Source of the DNA: Deltaproteobacteria bacterium
GTDB taxonomy: Bacteria > Desulfobacterota > Binatia > UBA9968
Direction: 5' to 3'
DNA length: 42,054 nt
Assembly (NCBI GenBank): GCA_005879605.1
Contig: VBKE01000008.1
Location: 1-42,054, forward strand
Positions within the stretch are counted from its first letter, which is position 1, and each line of letters opens with the position of its first letter. This document shows, in pieces, positions 10,726 through 18,609 of this stretch. A program made the position numbers and the translations under genes. The notes below the pieces were generated by a model, which saw nothing but the letters and a program-made list of their open reading frames with translations, was not told the origin of the DNA and made no database searches.

Positions 10726-12120
10726 ATGCCCATAGAACTGACGGTACCAGAAGTCGGCGAATCGATTTCAGAAGTGCAAATCGGTGAATGGTTCAAAAAC
10801 GAGGGTGATTACGTCGAGCGGAATGAAGAACTCGTCGTCATTGAAACCGATAAAGCCACGGTAGAACTCCCCGCCCCGGGATCTGGCAAAATCACAAAAA
10901 TTCTCAAGAAAACCGGGGATACGGCATCGGTCAATGAAGTCATCGGGTATCTTGACACCGACGCCAGCGATTCGGAAGAACTCTCAAAAAAGCGCTCCGC
11001 CAGGACTCCCGGTCAACCGAGCCGAGAAGACCTCGAACAAGAAGGCAGCAAGAAAACCTCGCAAGAACAGACAGCTGATGCAAAGGAGTCATACAAGAAA
11101 CCGACAGAAACACGAGCGGGCGAAAAAAACCAAGCAGGCGGGGAAGCGGAATGGGAAAAAGCAGAAGAAAAGGAGTCACCCAAAACTCTGGAAAACAATC
11201 CTGCAGTAGAAAAACAATCAAAAGAAAAAGAAGAGCGAGACAGCAGACCGATATCCGTCGAATCCCGAGCGCCGGAACAGAGTCAAACGGAAGAGACTCA
11301 AAAACGTTTGCGGCTTCACCAAGTAGATCGGGCTATACAACGCGCCACATCAGACGTTACTCCCAATCGCGAAAGGACGGAGCCCAGTAGTCAGAGAGAA
11401 TTTCGGGAGCCACCGGAAGACCGTGCCGAGAAAGCTGTACCCATGACCCGTCTGCGCCGCAGAATTGCGGAACGATTGGTTCAGGCGCAGCAAACCGCCG
11501 CCCTATTGACTACGTTCAACGAGATCGACATGTCGGCGGTCATTGAGTTGCGAGAGAAACACCGTGAAGCTTTCAGCAAAAAATACCAGATCAAGCTGGG
11601 TTTTATGTCCTTCTTCGTCAAAGCCGCCATCGAAGCTCTGAAGTTCATTCCCGAAGTCAATGCCGAAATTCGTGGCGAGAGTATTGTCTACCGCAGTTAT
11701 TTTGACATTGGCATCGCCGTGGGTGGCGGTAAAGGCTTGGTTGTCCCAGTACTGCGCAATGCCGAACAACTGAGTTTTGCCGAGATCGAGCGAGCCATTC
11801 ACGATTTCGCCCTGCGGGCTGAAGACGGCAAGCTCAAACCCGAAGAACTGCAGGGCGGAACATTTACTATCAGCAACGGCGGTATTTATGGCTCGCTCTT
11901 ATCCACCCCGATCATTAACCCGCCCCAGAGTGGAATTCTTGGACTCCATGCAATTCAAGATCGTCCGGTCGTACGCCAGGGAACGGTTGTAATCCGTCCG
12001 ATGATGTATGCTGCGCTCACTTACGATCATCGCGTTATCGATGGTCGCGAAGCTGTAACGTTTCTGAAACACATCAAAAACCTAGTCGAGGATCCGGCGC
12101 GGATTTTACTGGAAGTTTGA
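10726..12120 (+). CDS. sucB: Dihydrolipoamide succinyltransferase (E2 of 2-oxoglutarate dehydrogenase), without a recognisable E3-binding domain
   Basis: 464 residues from ATG 10726. This start is preferred over TTG 10720 because AGGAG (10714-10718) is spaced seven bases from the ATG. One lipoyl domain (residues 1-76) has the lipoylated lysine in ETDKATVEL (Lys43). The catalytic domain (about 237-464) carries [10 protein letters not shown] with the catalytic His and Asp, and the family end DPARILLEV. Residues of about 80-235 form an unusually long linker rich in Lys, Glu and Gln. In it I cannot find the peripheral subunit-binding domain consensus (SPAVRKLA...GTGKGGRI), the usual docking site of E3. 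No lpd gene follows; an aldolase gene does. TCA cycle, cytoplasm. Confidence 0.93.
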   Translation: MPIELTVPEVGESISEVQIGEWFKNEGDYVERNEELVVIETDKATVELPAPGSGKITKILKKTGDTASVNEVIGYLDTDASDSEELSKKRSARTPGQPSREDLEQEGSKKTSQEQTADAKESYKKPTETRAGEKNQAGGEAEWEKAEEKESPKTLENNPAVEKQSKEKEERDSRPISVESRAPEQSQTEETQKRLRLHQVDRAIQRATSDVTPNRERTEPSSQREFREPPEDRAEKAVPMTRLRRRIAERLVQAQQTAALLTTFNEIDMSAVIELREKHREAFSKKYQIKLGFMSFFVKAAIEALKFIPEVNAEIRGESIVYRSYFDIGIAVGGGKGLVVPVLRNAEQLSFAEIERAIHDFALRAEDGKLKPEELQGGTFTISNGGIYGSLLSTPIINPPQSGILGLHAIQDRPVVRQGTVVIRPMMYAALTYDHRVIDGREAVTFLKHIKNLVEDPARILLEV

Positions 12121-12151
12121 TCGGCGGATCGTGGATGCGCGGTCAGCTCAC

Positions 12152-12176
12152 AGGGATTTGCCGTTTGACAATCCCT
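12152..12176 (+). terminator. Weak hairpin between sucB and the aldolase gene
   Basis: AGGGATT (12152-12158), an 11-base loop and AATCCCT (12170-12176), followed by only TTG, so termination would be inefficient. A perfect TTGACA (12165-12170) overlaps its 3' arm, but no good -10 box lies 16-18 bases on. Partial termination or a weak internal promoter are both possible. Confidence 0.3.
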
Positions 12177-12264
12177 TTGTAGACCTGTTAACAAAGCAAG
12201 GTACCAATAAAGCGCCGACAGTTCAGTCACAAGCAGTGACTCAATACTATCATGGAGGTGTCCA

Positions 12265-13227
12265 ATGATAACTGCCAGTGAACTCAATGGCGTTCTCGGA
12301 ATGATGCCCGCCTTTGCCACACCTGAGGCGGTCGATATTCGCGCGACCCAGACCATCGCGGTGGACAATCTCAAGGAAGGCGTCGATAAGATCATCAAGG
12401 ATGGCGTCAACAACATCGCCACAACGGGTACCTATGGCGAATGCTACAACTTGCTTTTTGATGAATTTAAAACCCTCGCCGTAGCCACAGTGGAAGCGGT
12501 TAAAAAACGTGTGCCGCTGTTTATCGGTTGCACGAGCTCCAATCCACGCGAGGTCGTACAGAAGATGAACTTTGTCAAAGATCTCGGCGCTGACGGGGTG
12601 TTGTTGGGGGTGCCTTACTATGAGACGCTTCACGTTCAGGATGCCATCAAATTTTACCACGACATCGCCGATCTGTTTCCGAATCTAAACATCGTCATCT
12701 ATCACAATCCCGACAATCACAAATTCACGATTCCGGTATCGGCCTTTAAGGAACTGGTGAAAAAATCCAATATCATCGGGATGAAGGACAGCCATCGGAC
12801 GACTCAGGCATTCATGAACTTGCAGAAGATCGTTCGCGGAAAGCTTAGCGTCTTCGTAAACCAGACTCAGCTATACCCCTATTATAAGATGGGCGCGGCA
12901 GGTTGCTGGTCTACGGAAGTCTGGATGGGACCATGGCCGGTGCTATATCTGTTAGAAATGATGCGACGAGGCGAAGATCAAAAGGCGATTGAAGTGATCG
13001 ATGATCTTATCGGAGATGGCAGCGGCGGCAAGCCTGTACCTGGCGCTGGGAATAAACGACCGGCGGAATTCGCCGATTATTGCAAGGTTGGTCCAACCCG
13101 CGTGCCTTTCGTAACCTTCCCCGAGGCCGAACTAGCTAAGGCTAAGCGGCGCGCGGAGCACTGGATGAAACTCAACGCCAAGTATCGTCCCCTGGTTGAA
13201 GCGCTAAGAGCTAAGTCGGCAGCATAG
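12265..13227 (+). CDS. Dihydrodipicolinate synthase superfamily lyase, hydratase-aldolase type
   Basis: 320 residues, a class I aldolase barrel. The predicted Schiff-base lysine is Lys174 (IIGMKDS), the catalytic tyrosine Tyr146 (VIYHNP), and the substrate loop reads GTYGE (55-59) instead of the GTTGE of DapA. From memory, the opening (NGVLGMMPAFATPEAVDIRA), GTYGE, REVVQK and a C-terminal region near residues 265-320 resemble trans-o-hydroxybenzylidenepyruvate hydratase-aldolases (NahE/PhdJ) of aromatic degradation more than true DapA. The real substrate is unknown. GGAGGTG precedes the ATG at 12265. It lies 144 bases after sucB and ends in a strong terminator, so it may belong to that transcript; it releases or uses 2-oxo acids, which would suit that context (inference). 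Confidence 0.85.
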   Translation: MITASELNGVLGMMPAFATPEAVDIRATQTIAVDNLKEGVDKIIKDGVNNIATTGTYGECYNLLFDEFKTLAVATVEAVKKRVPLFIGCTSSNPREVVQKMNFVKDLGADGVLLGVPYYETLHVQDAIKFYHDIADLFPNLNIVIYHNPDNHKFTIPVSAFKELVKKSNIIGMKDSHRTTQAFMNLQKIVRGKLSVFVNQTQLYPYYKMGAAGCWSTEVWMGPWPVLYLLEMMRRGEDQKAIEVIDDLIGDGSGGKPVPGAGNKRPAEFADYCKVGPTRVPFVTFPEAELAKAKRRAEHWMKLNAKYRPLVEALRAKSAA

Positions 13228-13253
13228 TCCGTTCGTCAGGAACGGAAGAGTGC

Positions 13254-13289
13254 AAAGAACCCCCGGCAAACCCGGGGGTTCTTTTTTTT
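13254..13289 (+). terminator. Strong intrinsic terminator after the aldolase gene
   Basis: A perfect 13-bp stem (13254-13266 with 13272-13284; AAAGAACCCCCGG) with a 5-base loop and a run of eight T (13282-13289). It ends the sucA-sucB-aldolase unit. Confidence 0.95.
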
Positions 13290-13376
13290 AGCACAGGCGC
13301 GCCGTCGACGCCCATGCTATCTTTCTTGATAAACAACTGCGGTGGCTTTATCATATGGCGCGTTGTTGGAGGATTG

Positions 13377-13811
13377 ATGAGTTTCTATGCGGATCCGTGG
13401 TTGCGCGAAGCTCGTAACAGTGTGAATTCTGGTCCCGGTCAGGCCTCGGCGACGAGCGGTTTAAGCTCACCAGAATTTGACAGGCTGGCGGAGGCGGTGG
13501 AAAAAGCGATCAAGGCGGCGCTGATCGAGAACCATGGCAGCATCCCGCAGCAGCATAATCATAAAAAGCTCGTCGCTCTCTGCGAGACCACGGGCGTCTG
13601 GGATATCCTTCCACCAGCGCTTAAAAATTTGGTTCAAGAAGTGGAAACTTACCGATTGACCTATGCACGCCAGCCCGACGGATCCGTCGCTACTTTCTCA
13701 TCTCCAGAACAAGTGCAACGCTACTTCTCGGTTGCGCGCAGGTTGATTGACTATATGGAGTACCATGTCATCGGTAACGACTCGGTGCTGAAACGACTCA
13801 AAGTCGTGTAA
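13377..13811 (+). CDS. Small helical protein, possibly HEPN-like
   Basis: 144 residues. ATG 13377 is chosen because GGAGGA stands just before it; a longer in-frame version from 13314 has no ribosome site. After a disordered start (residues 10-35), the protein is mainly helical: EFDRLAEAVEKAIKAALIE, then HNHKKLVALCE, and a last helix YFSVARRLIDYMEYHVIG. This spacing of helices, with the HxHKKL turn, recalls HEPN domains, but the RX4-6H nuclease motif is not seen, so a ribonuclease role is not supported. No toxin or nucleotidyltransferase partner is adjacent. Function unknown. Confidence 0.65.
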   Translation: MSFYADPWLREARNSVNSGPGQASATSGLSSPEFDRLAEAVEKAIKAALIENHGSIPQQHNHKKLVALCETTGVWDILPPALKNLVQEVETYRLTYARQPDGSVATFSSPEQVQRYFSVARRLIDYMEYHVIGNDSVLKRLKVV

Positions 13812-14389
13812 ATTACGGTCAAAGTCCCCTCGCTTGTTGGCAAGAGCAGCCGATCTCAAACCGTCAATAGCGTTCAGTCTGTGAAATTACCGAATCCATG
13901 CAAGCAAGTCCTGTTGCGACTCTTATCTACTGCCGAGGAAGACGAAAATCACCGCCATCCCGGCAATGGTCGCGCAAAGAAGACCGATGCCAGCGATGAA
14001 AAGCTCTCGTCGCGTGTCCTGCGTCCTTGGTGGCGGAACGTCAGGTATCAGTATCTTTCTGGATTTGAAAACGCGCGACATTGCGGAAGCAATAACGCAT
14101 CTTCTATGCCAGATTTAAGCAATTCTCGCGGTAAAGAAGAATCGACCGTTTCTCGAAAGTTTTTCGCCCAAGGACGCAGAAAATTATTCAGCAGTGGCGT
14201 GGTGAGACGGCCTGATTCTGACAGGAAGCTGTCAATATGACACTTTTGTCTAAAACATCAACATCGGCAGCTCCAGCGAGGAGCTAAAGAGACAAGATCT
14301 CAGTCATTTTCGAGGGGCAATCAAGGAACGGCTGGGAACGAAACCAGAGCGCGCGCAAGCGGAGGCGCATGATTAATCCGCGTTTCTAG
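13812..14389. other. Gene-poor stretch
   Basis: Apart from the possible 52-residue membrane protein on the minus strand, I see no credible gene, RNA or clear hairpin here. The sequence may hold promoters or decayed coding DNA. Confidence 0.5.
13923..14081 (-). CDS. Possible 52-residue single-pass membrane protein
   Basis: Short reading frame from ATG 14079-14081 to TAA 13923-13925. It begins with a basic, proline-containing stretch (MSRVFKSRKILIPDVPPPRT) and ends with one clear membrane helix (LFIAGIGLLCATIAGMAVIF) followed by VFLGSR. Positive charges before the helix suggest the N-terminus faces the cytoplasm. No good ribosome site is visible, and no family is recognised. The opposite strand has a 119-residue frame over the same DNA with no protein-like pattern. 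This frame is preferred because of its membrane-protein composition. Confidence 0.4.
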   Translation of the reverse strand: MSRVFKSRKILIPDVPPPRTQDTRRELFIAGIGLLCATIAGMAVIFVFLGSR

Positions 14390-14818
14390 CTATTGCGTCT
14401 TATTAGCGTCTGGACGAACATCCGAGGACTTCACCCAGCCGATGAGACCCTTCTGGGTCTTAACCATGTACCACTCATTGCCACCGGCGGTTTGAACCAT
14501 AGGGATGAGCGTCTCACCTTGGGAAAGCCGGTCTATTTTTTCTGATTCATCATCTTGACGCGGATAAAGGGAAGCTTCCTTCGAGGCAACGACCAATCGC
14601 AACGGGAGAGACCGCCCCCCCACGTTATCTATCCCCGAAGAACCGCCTTTGGCTTGTCCATTCTGCTGTCCGCCGAACGGGTTGGGGGCCGCACTGCCGT
14701 GCCTCTGGGTAACACCGCCGAGGCTTCTTCCGTACTCACCGAATGCCTGCGCCCTAGCCACTGTCGGTATCAAAAAGGCGAAAAACAATCCAAAGGATAA
14801 TGGTTTCGTAAGCTTCAT
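14390..14818 (-). CDS. Secreted SH3b-domain protein
   Basis: 142 residues. A Sec signal peptide occupies residues 1-23 (LSFGLFFAFLIPTVARAQA, cleavage likely after ARA or AQA). A Gly/Gln/Asn-rich linker (about 25-65) follows. A bacterial SH3 domain (about 72-135) has the typical ending GLIGWVKSSDV and internal EWYMVKT. Such domains bind peptidoglycan or other ligands in the periplasm. AAAGGA stands eight bases before ATG 14818. It is divergent from the glycosyltransferase gene, so no operon partner is evident. Confidence 0.8.
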   Translation of the reverse strand: MKLTKPLSFGLFFAFLIPTVARAQAFGEYGRSLGGVTQRHGSAAPNPFGGQQNGQAKGGSSGIDNVGGRSLPLRLVVASKEASLYPRQDDESEKIDRLSQGETLIPMVQTAGGNEWYMVKTQKGLIGWVKSSDVRPDANKTQ

Positions 14819-15168
14819 AGCGACGGTCCTTTCATAACAGCTCAGAATCCTCCAAAGGATACAATGTTAGAGCGCTCGTAACAACGAGCATGAACGAGCC
14901 GAGGGAAACTTTGATATTACTCTTGGCCTTAAGAGCGCGCTGTGAGCGTTGCGTCCCGCGCGACCCGACTCTCGCGTGCTTTCTCTCTAAAATCGGGAAG
15001 ACTCGCTGAATTAAAACAAAAACCATGAATTTTGTGGTAATCTACGGTCGCGTTCTAAATAGAGCCAAACGGTGAATCCCGCCTTCAGGAACGACAGGCT
15101 TCAGATTTGAGATCAGCCGATTCGTGAAACAACTAAGAGTAATACCTGAAAATAGGGAAGCAATTGTA
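14819..15168. other. Divergent intergenic region with small hairpins
   Basis: The space between the SH3b gene (minus) and the glycosyltransferase gene (plus). It holds a small hairpin GCTCGT-AACA-ACGAGC (14874-14889) and another, ATCCT-CCAA-AGGAT (about 14847-14860), in the SH3b leader. No coding frame or RNA is recognised. Confidence 0.4.
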
Positions 15169-16158
15169 ATGACGGATCCAGAAACTCGAAACCACAAGCT
15201 AATGATTCTAATGCCCGTATATAATGACTGGGGAGCGCTTTCGATCCTGCTCCCCAGTCTGGACCGGGAATTGAACGTAGAGGGATTGAAAGCGGAAGTC
15301 TTGATGGTGGACGATGGGTCCACGATAACTGCGCCTCCAAATCTCGGCCAAAACTCTTTTACAGCCATCAAAAGCGTCGATATTCTTACACTTCGCCGCA
15401 ACCTCGGTCACCAGCGCGCTATCGCCGTGGGCTTGTCCTACATAGAAGCGAATCGCCCCTGTCATGCCGTTGTCGTCATGGACTGCGACGGCGAGGACGA
15501 TCCGCGCGATGTACCTCGCCTGATCAGGGAATGCCTCGCCAACGAAGGCCAAAAAATCATCTTCGCGGCCCGCACTCGACGCGCGGAAACCTTGGCGTTC
15601 AGATTTTTCTACCGCCTCTATCGGCTGATACATTTTTTATTGACCGGCGTGAAAGTTAGGGTCGGCAACTTTAGCGTGATACCTTGGCCCGTCCTGAAGC
15701 GTTTAGTGGCGGTTTCCGAGTTATGGAACCATTATGCGGCGGCCGCTCACAAAGCGAGATTACCGATGGCGCTGGTTCCAACCCAGCGAGGGAAGCGCTT
15801 AAAGGGCCCGTCCCACATGAACCTTGTTGCTCTCGTCGTACACGGGCTAAGTGCCATGGCCGTTTTCGGCGACCGCATCGGCGTACGGCTTTTGATCGTC
15901 GTATCGCTCGGGATGGTTTTAGCGGGTGGAGCGCTCATTGGCGTTGTTGGCATTCGCCTGTTAACAACTCTCGCTATCCCCGGTTGGGCCACTTATGTTT
16001 CGGGAATACTCCTGGTGATGTTGGTCCAGATGCTGCTGGTAATTCTCGTGTTTGCCTTCGTGATTTTGGCGGCGCGCGATACTGCCAGTTTCATTCCCGG
16101 CCGCGACTACGTCTACCTCACCGACGGAGTACAACGCGTGTATGGCAACGGCCGATGA
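15169..16158 (+). CDS. Family 2 glycosyltransferase, polyprenyl-phosphate sugar synthase type
   Basis: 329 residues from ATG 15169. AGGGAAG lies upstream at good spacing; a GTG at 15124 is the longer alternative. The GT-A domain has LMILMPVYND at the start, the nucleotide-binding VDDGS, and MDCDGEDDPRDVP in the place of the DADLQDPP motif of GtrB/ArnC/DPM1 enzymes. The C-terminus has two membrane helices (about residues 225-250 and 265-295), as in GtrB and ArnC. Proteins of this type transfer a sugar or aminosugar from a nucleotide donor to polyprenyl phosphate at the inner membrane. It overlaps the next gene by 17 bases, so the two are coupled. Confidence 0.85.
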   Translation: MTDPETRNHKLMILMPVYNDWGALSILLPSLDRELNVEGLKAEVLMVDDGSTITAPPNLGQNSFTAIKSVDILTLRRNLGHQRAIAVGLSYIEANRPCHAVVVMDCDGEDDPRDVPRLIRECLANEGQKIIFAARTRRAETLAFRFFYRLYRLIHFLLTGVKVRVGNFSVIPWPVLKRLVAVSELWNHYAAAAHKARLPMALVPTQRGKRLKGPSHMNLVALVVHGLSAMAVFGDRIGVRLLIVVSLGMVLAGGALIGVVGIRLLTTLAIPGWATYVSGILLVMLVQMLLVILVFAFVILAARDTASFIPGRDYVYLTDGVQRVYGNGR

Positions 16159-16867
16159 ATCTCCCTACGTGGGTCGGGAACTTGAACTGTTCGCTTCAGC
16201 GATCAATTGGAAACGCTACGTAAAGGCGGAGATCGGAGAATATTTGATCGGCGATGTTCTCGAGATCGGCGCTGGCATCGGCAGCACAACGCTGGCACTC
16301 CATGACGGCACGGCCCGCCGATGGATATGCCTTGAACCGGATGCCAACCAGGCGAAGCGGCTGCGGGCGGCGGTAACCAAAAGCTGGGGGTTTTGCGCGC
16401 CTGGTGTGATCGTTGGATCATTGCGCGCGCTCGCGGACCGGCCGTCTTTCGATTGCGTGCTGTACCTGGACGTTCTCGAGCACATTCAAGACGACCGGCG
16501 TCAAATCGAAGAGGCGGCACGTCTGGTTCGGCCCGGCGGCCACATCGTGGTCTTGTCTCCGGCTCACCAGTGGCTCTTCAGTGAATTCGATAAGAGCATC
16601 GGGCATGTCCGCCGCTACGACAAAAGGAATTTACGGTCGCTCATGCCTTCGGGATGGACCGAGAAAAAACTGGCGTACCTCGATTCCGTCGGCGTTCTAT
16701 TATCCCTTGCAAATGCCCTCGCGCTCCGGCAGGCTTTGCCGTCGCGATTGCAACTCTCCTTATGGGATCGACTCTGCGTGCCCCTTTCCCGAATCGTTGA
16801 CCGCGTGTTGTTGGGAAATTGCGGCAAGTCCATATTAGCGGTGTGGGAAAAACGAGAATTGAAATGA
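16142..16867 (+). CDS. SAM-dependent class I methyltransferase
   Basis: 241 residues. SAM-binding motif I is VLEIGAGIGSTTLAL (about 38-52), an acidic residue follows in CLEPDANQ, and motif II/III reads FDCVLYLDVLEHIQDD and LVRPGGHIVVLSPA. This is the pattern of methyltransferase family 11/12/23 enzymes, with a C-terminal extension. The start overlaps the glycosyltransferase gene by 17 bases, suggesting a shared task such as methylating a sugar or lipid-linked intermediate (inference). The substrate cannot be read from the sequence. Confidence 0.87.
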   Translation: MATADESPYVGRELELFASAINWKRYVKAEIGEYLIGDVLEIGAGIGSTTLALHDGTARRWICLEPDANQAKRLRAAVTKSWGFCAPGVIVGSLRALADRPSFDCVLYLDVLEHIQDDRRQIEEAARLVRPGGHIVVLSPAHQWLFSEFDKSIGHVRRYDKRNLRSLMPSGWTEKKLAYLDSVGVLLSLANALALRQALPSRLQLSLWDRLCVPLSRIVDRVLLGNCGKSILAVWEKRELK

Positions 16868-16947
16868 TTCACCGAGACCACGTTAAGTCGATGAGCGGCC
16901 CTCTTCCGGATCAAGCTATTTAACCATCTTTTTCTAAGTCATTAATC

Positions 16948-18609
16948 ATGTTCGATAGTTCACGCGTCGAGTCTTCCACAGGGCGTTGGTCGATTCCCAT
17001 CGGCCTATTTCTCGGCTCACTGCTTCTCGTAGCCGCGACGCTCAAAGACTACGGCATAACCTGGGATGAGCCGGCGTATTTCCACGCCTCGGATCTGCAA
17101 AATCAATGGCTAGTTGAATTCGGGGAGAACCTCCTCCGGTTCGATCTCGGAAAATCGCTGCAAGATGAAAATATCAAAAAAGCGTGGCACTGGGATCCCT
17201 ACCACGTACCCCACCCACCCTTCTCGAGAATCGTATCGGGTATCACTAAAGCGACATTCGCCCCTTATGTTGATAAGTTTGTCGCGTACCGGCTTGGGCC
17301 TGCATTGTTCTTTGCCTTGTTGGTAACCTGCATCTACGTCTGGATGAGGGATCTCTTTGACGAAGCAACAGGTTTGTTTTCGGCTCTGGCCCTCCTCGTT
17401 ATCCCCAATCTGTTCGGCTTCGCTCACATCGCGGTGACCGACATAGCTCTTGCTGCGATGTGGTTCTTCACCGTGTATTGTTTCTCAAGGGGATTGGACA
17501 ACTGGAGATGGAGCATTGTGCTCGGGCTCGTATGGGGACTCGCGTTAGCTACAAAGTTCCCGGCGCTGATGCTTCCTGTCCCGCTGCTTCTGTGGGCTCA
17601 TCTGTACTTACGAGCGGACTACAGAAACAACTTGTTCTCGATGATATTCTTAGGCCCTCTGGTCGCGGTCGCATCGCAGCCATACATGTGGCACCAGCCG
17701 GGCCTTAGGTTTCTCGAATTTCTTTACGAAGGTATCAGCCGCGGTTATCGCCCCGAAACCAATTTTTCCATTTTTTTCCTGAACAAGATCTATTACACCG
17801 CCACGCTCCCCTGGTATTACCCATTTTTCATAGTCGGCATCACTACGCCAGAAGTGATTCTCGCTCTCGCGCTCTTGGGCGCCCTGCTGATTCCGTGGCT
17901 CAAGGCGCAGCGGGGGACGATGTTGCTATTTTTAATCAACGCCCTTTTTCTTGTTTGCCTGGCACTGGCGCCGGGCGCCGTGCTTCACGACGGAGTTCGT
18001 CAGTTGCTCTCGGCGCTTCCATTCCTGGCCGGGTTAGCGGGCGGGGGTTTTTATCTTCTCTTCAATTGGCTTGTCAGCGCGTGTCAGCGCGCTAGCGCCC
18101 TTCGGGGCGTTCAACACATAAAAGCCAAAGTTGCCGCGGCAACCTTGATCTTCCTTTTGTTCCCTCCTCTGCTCGATGTCTGGCTTTGCCACCCGTTCGA
18201 GCTCAGCTACTACAACCACCTCGTTGGAGGAATCCGCGGCGCCTACGCGCGAGGACTCGAAGTCACCTATTTCATGGAAGCGCTCACACCGGGCTTTCTA
18301 AGGTCCTTGAATGCAAAGCTGCCACCCAACTCCGTGATCAACGCCTCAACTGCCAATTTCATGTTCGCCTACTACCAAAAAGAAGGCCGCCTTCGCCCGG
18401 ATATCAAGATGACAGATACGGGACCCTTCAACTACTACATCTTGCTCAATCGTCGGAGTATTCTATCAGCGCGCCAACAGCTTCTATTAAACGGCACGAC
18501 TCAACCCTATCTTTCTGTGGGTATCGCTGGCGTACCTTTAGTCGCTGTCTTCGAAATCAATAGGCCGGGACAACGACCGTCCTCTTACGCCCACGCAGAT
18601 AGAAAATAA
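16948..18609 (+). CDS. GT-C fold membrane glycosyltransferase, PMT/ArnT-like
   Basis: 553 residues with roughly ten membrane helices. An early periplasmic loop carries the acidic pair of GT-C enzymes (YGITWDEPAYF, about residues 32-42), after which PHPPFSRI and TDIALAAMWFF resemble the dolichyl-phosphate-mannose protein mannosyltransferase (GT39/PMT_2) family. Such enzymes move a sugar from polyprenyl phosphate to a protein or lipid at the periplasmic face, and the upstream GT2 enzyme could make that donor (inference). It lies 80 bases after the methyltransferase. Its last 53 bases overlap the 3' end of the convergent YfhO-like gene. Confidence 0.8.
   Translation: MFDSSRVESSTGRWSIPIGLFLGSLLLVAATLKDYGITWDEPAYFHASDLQNQWLVEFGENLLRFDLGKSLQDENIKKAWHWDPYHVPHPPFSRIVSGITKATFAPYVDKFVAYRLGPALFFALLVTCIYVWMRDLFDEATGLFSALALLVIPNLFGFAHIAVTDIALAAMWFFTVYCFSRGLDNWRWSIVLGLVWGLALATKFPALMLPVPLLLWAHLYLRADYRNNLFSMIFLGPLVAVASQPYMWHQPGLRFLEFLYEGISRGYRPETNFSIFFLNKIYYTATLPWYYPFFIVGITTPEVILALALLGALLIPWLKAQRGTMLLFLINALFLVCLALAPGAVLHDGVRQLLSALPFLAGLAGGGFYLLFNWLVSACQRASALRGVQHIKAKVAAATLIFLLFPPLLDVWLCHPFELSYYNHLVGGIRGAYARGLEVTYFMEALTPGFLRSLNAKLPPNSVINASTANFMFAYYQKEGRLRPDIKMTDTGPFNYYILLNRRSILSARQQLLLNGTTQPYLSVGIAGVPLVAVFEINRPGQRPSSYAHADRK

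Noticed and set aside
13377..13811. HEPN ribonuclease toxin
   Set aside because: The helical pattern is suggestive, but no RX4-6H motif and no antitoxin or MNT partner were found.
13881..14240. 119-codon plus-strand frame
   Set aside because: Composition is not protein-like, there is no ribosome site, and the opposite strand carries a better small membrane-protein candidate.
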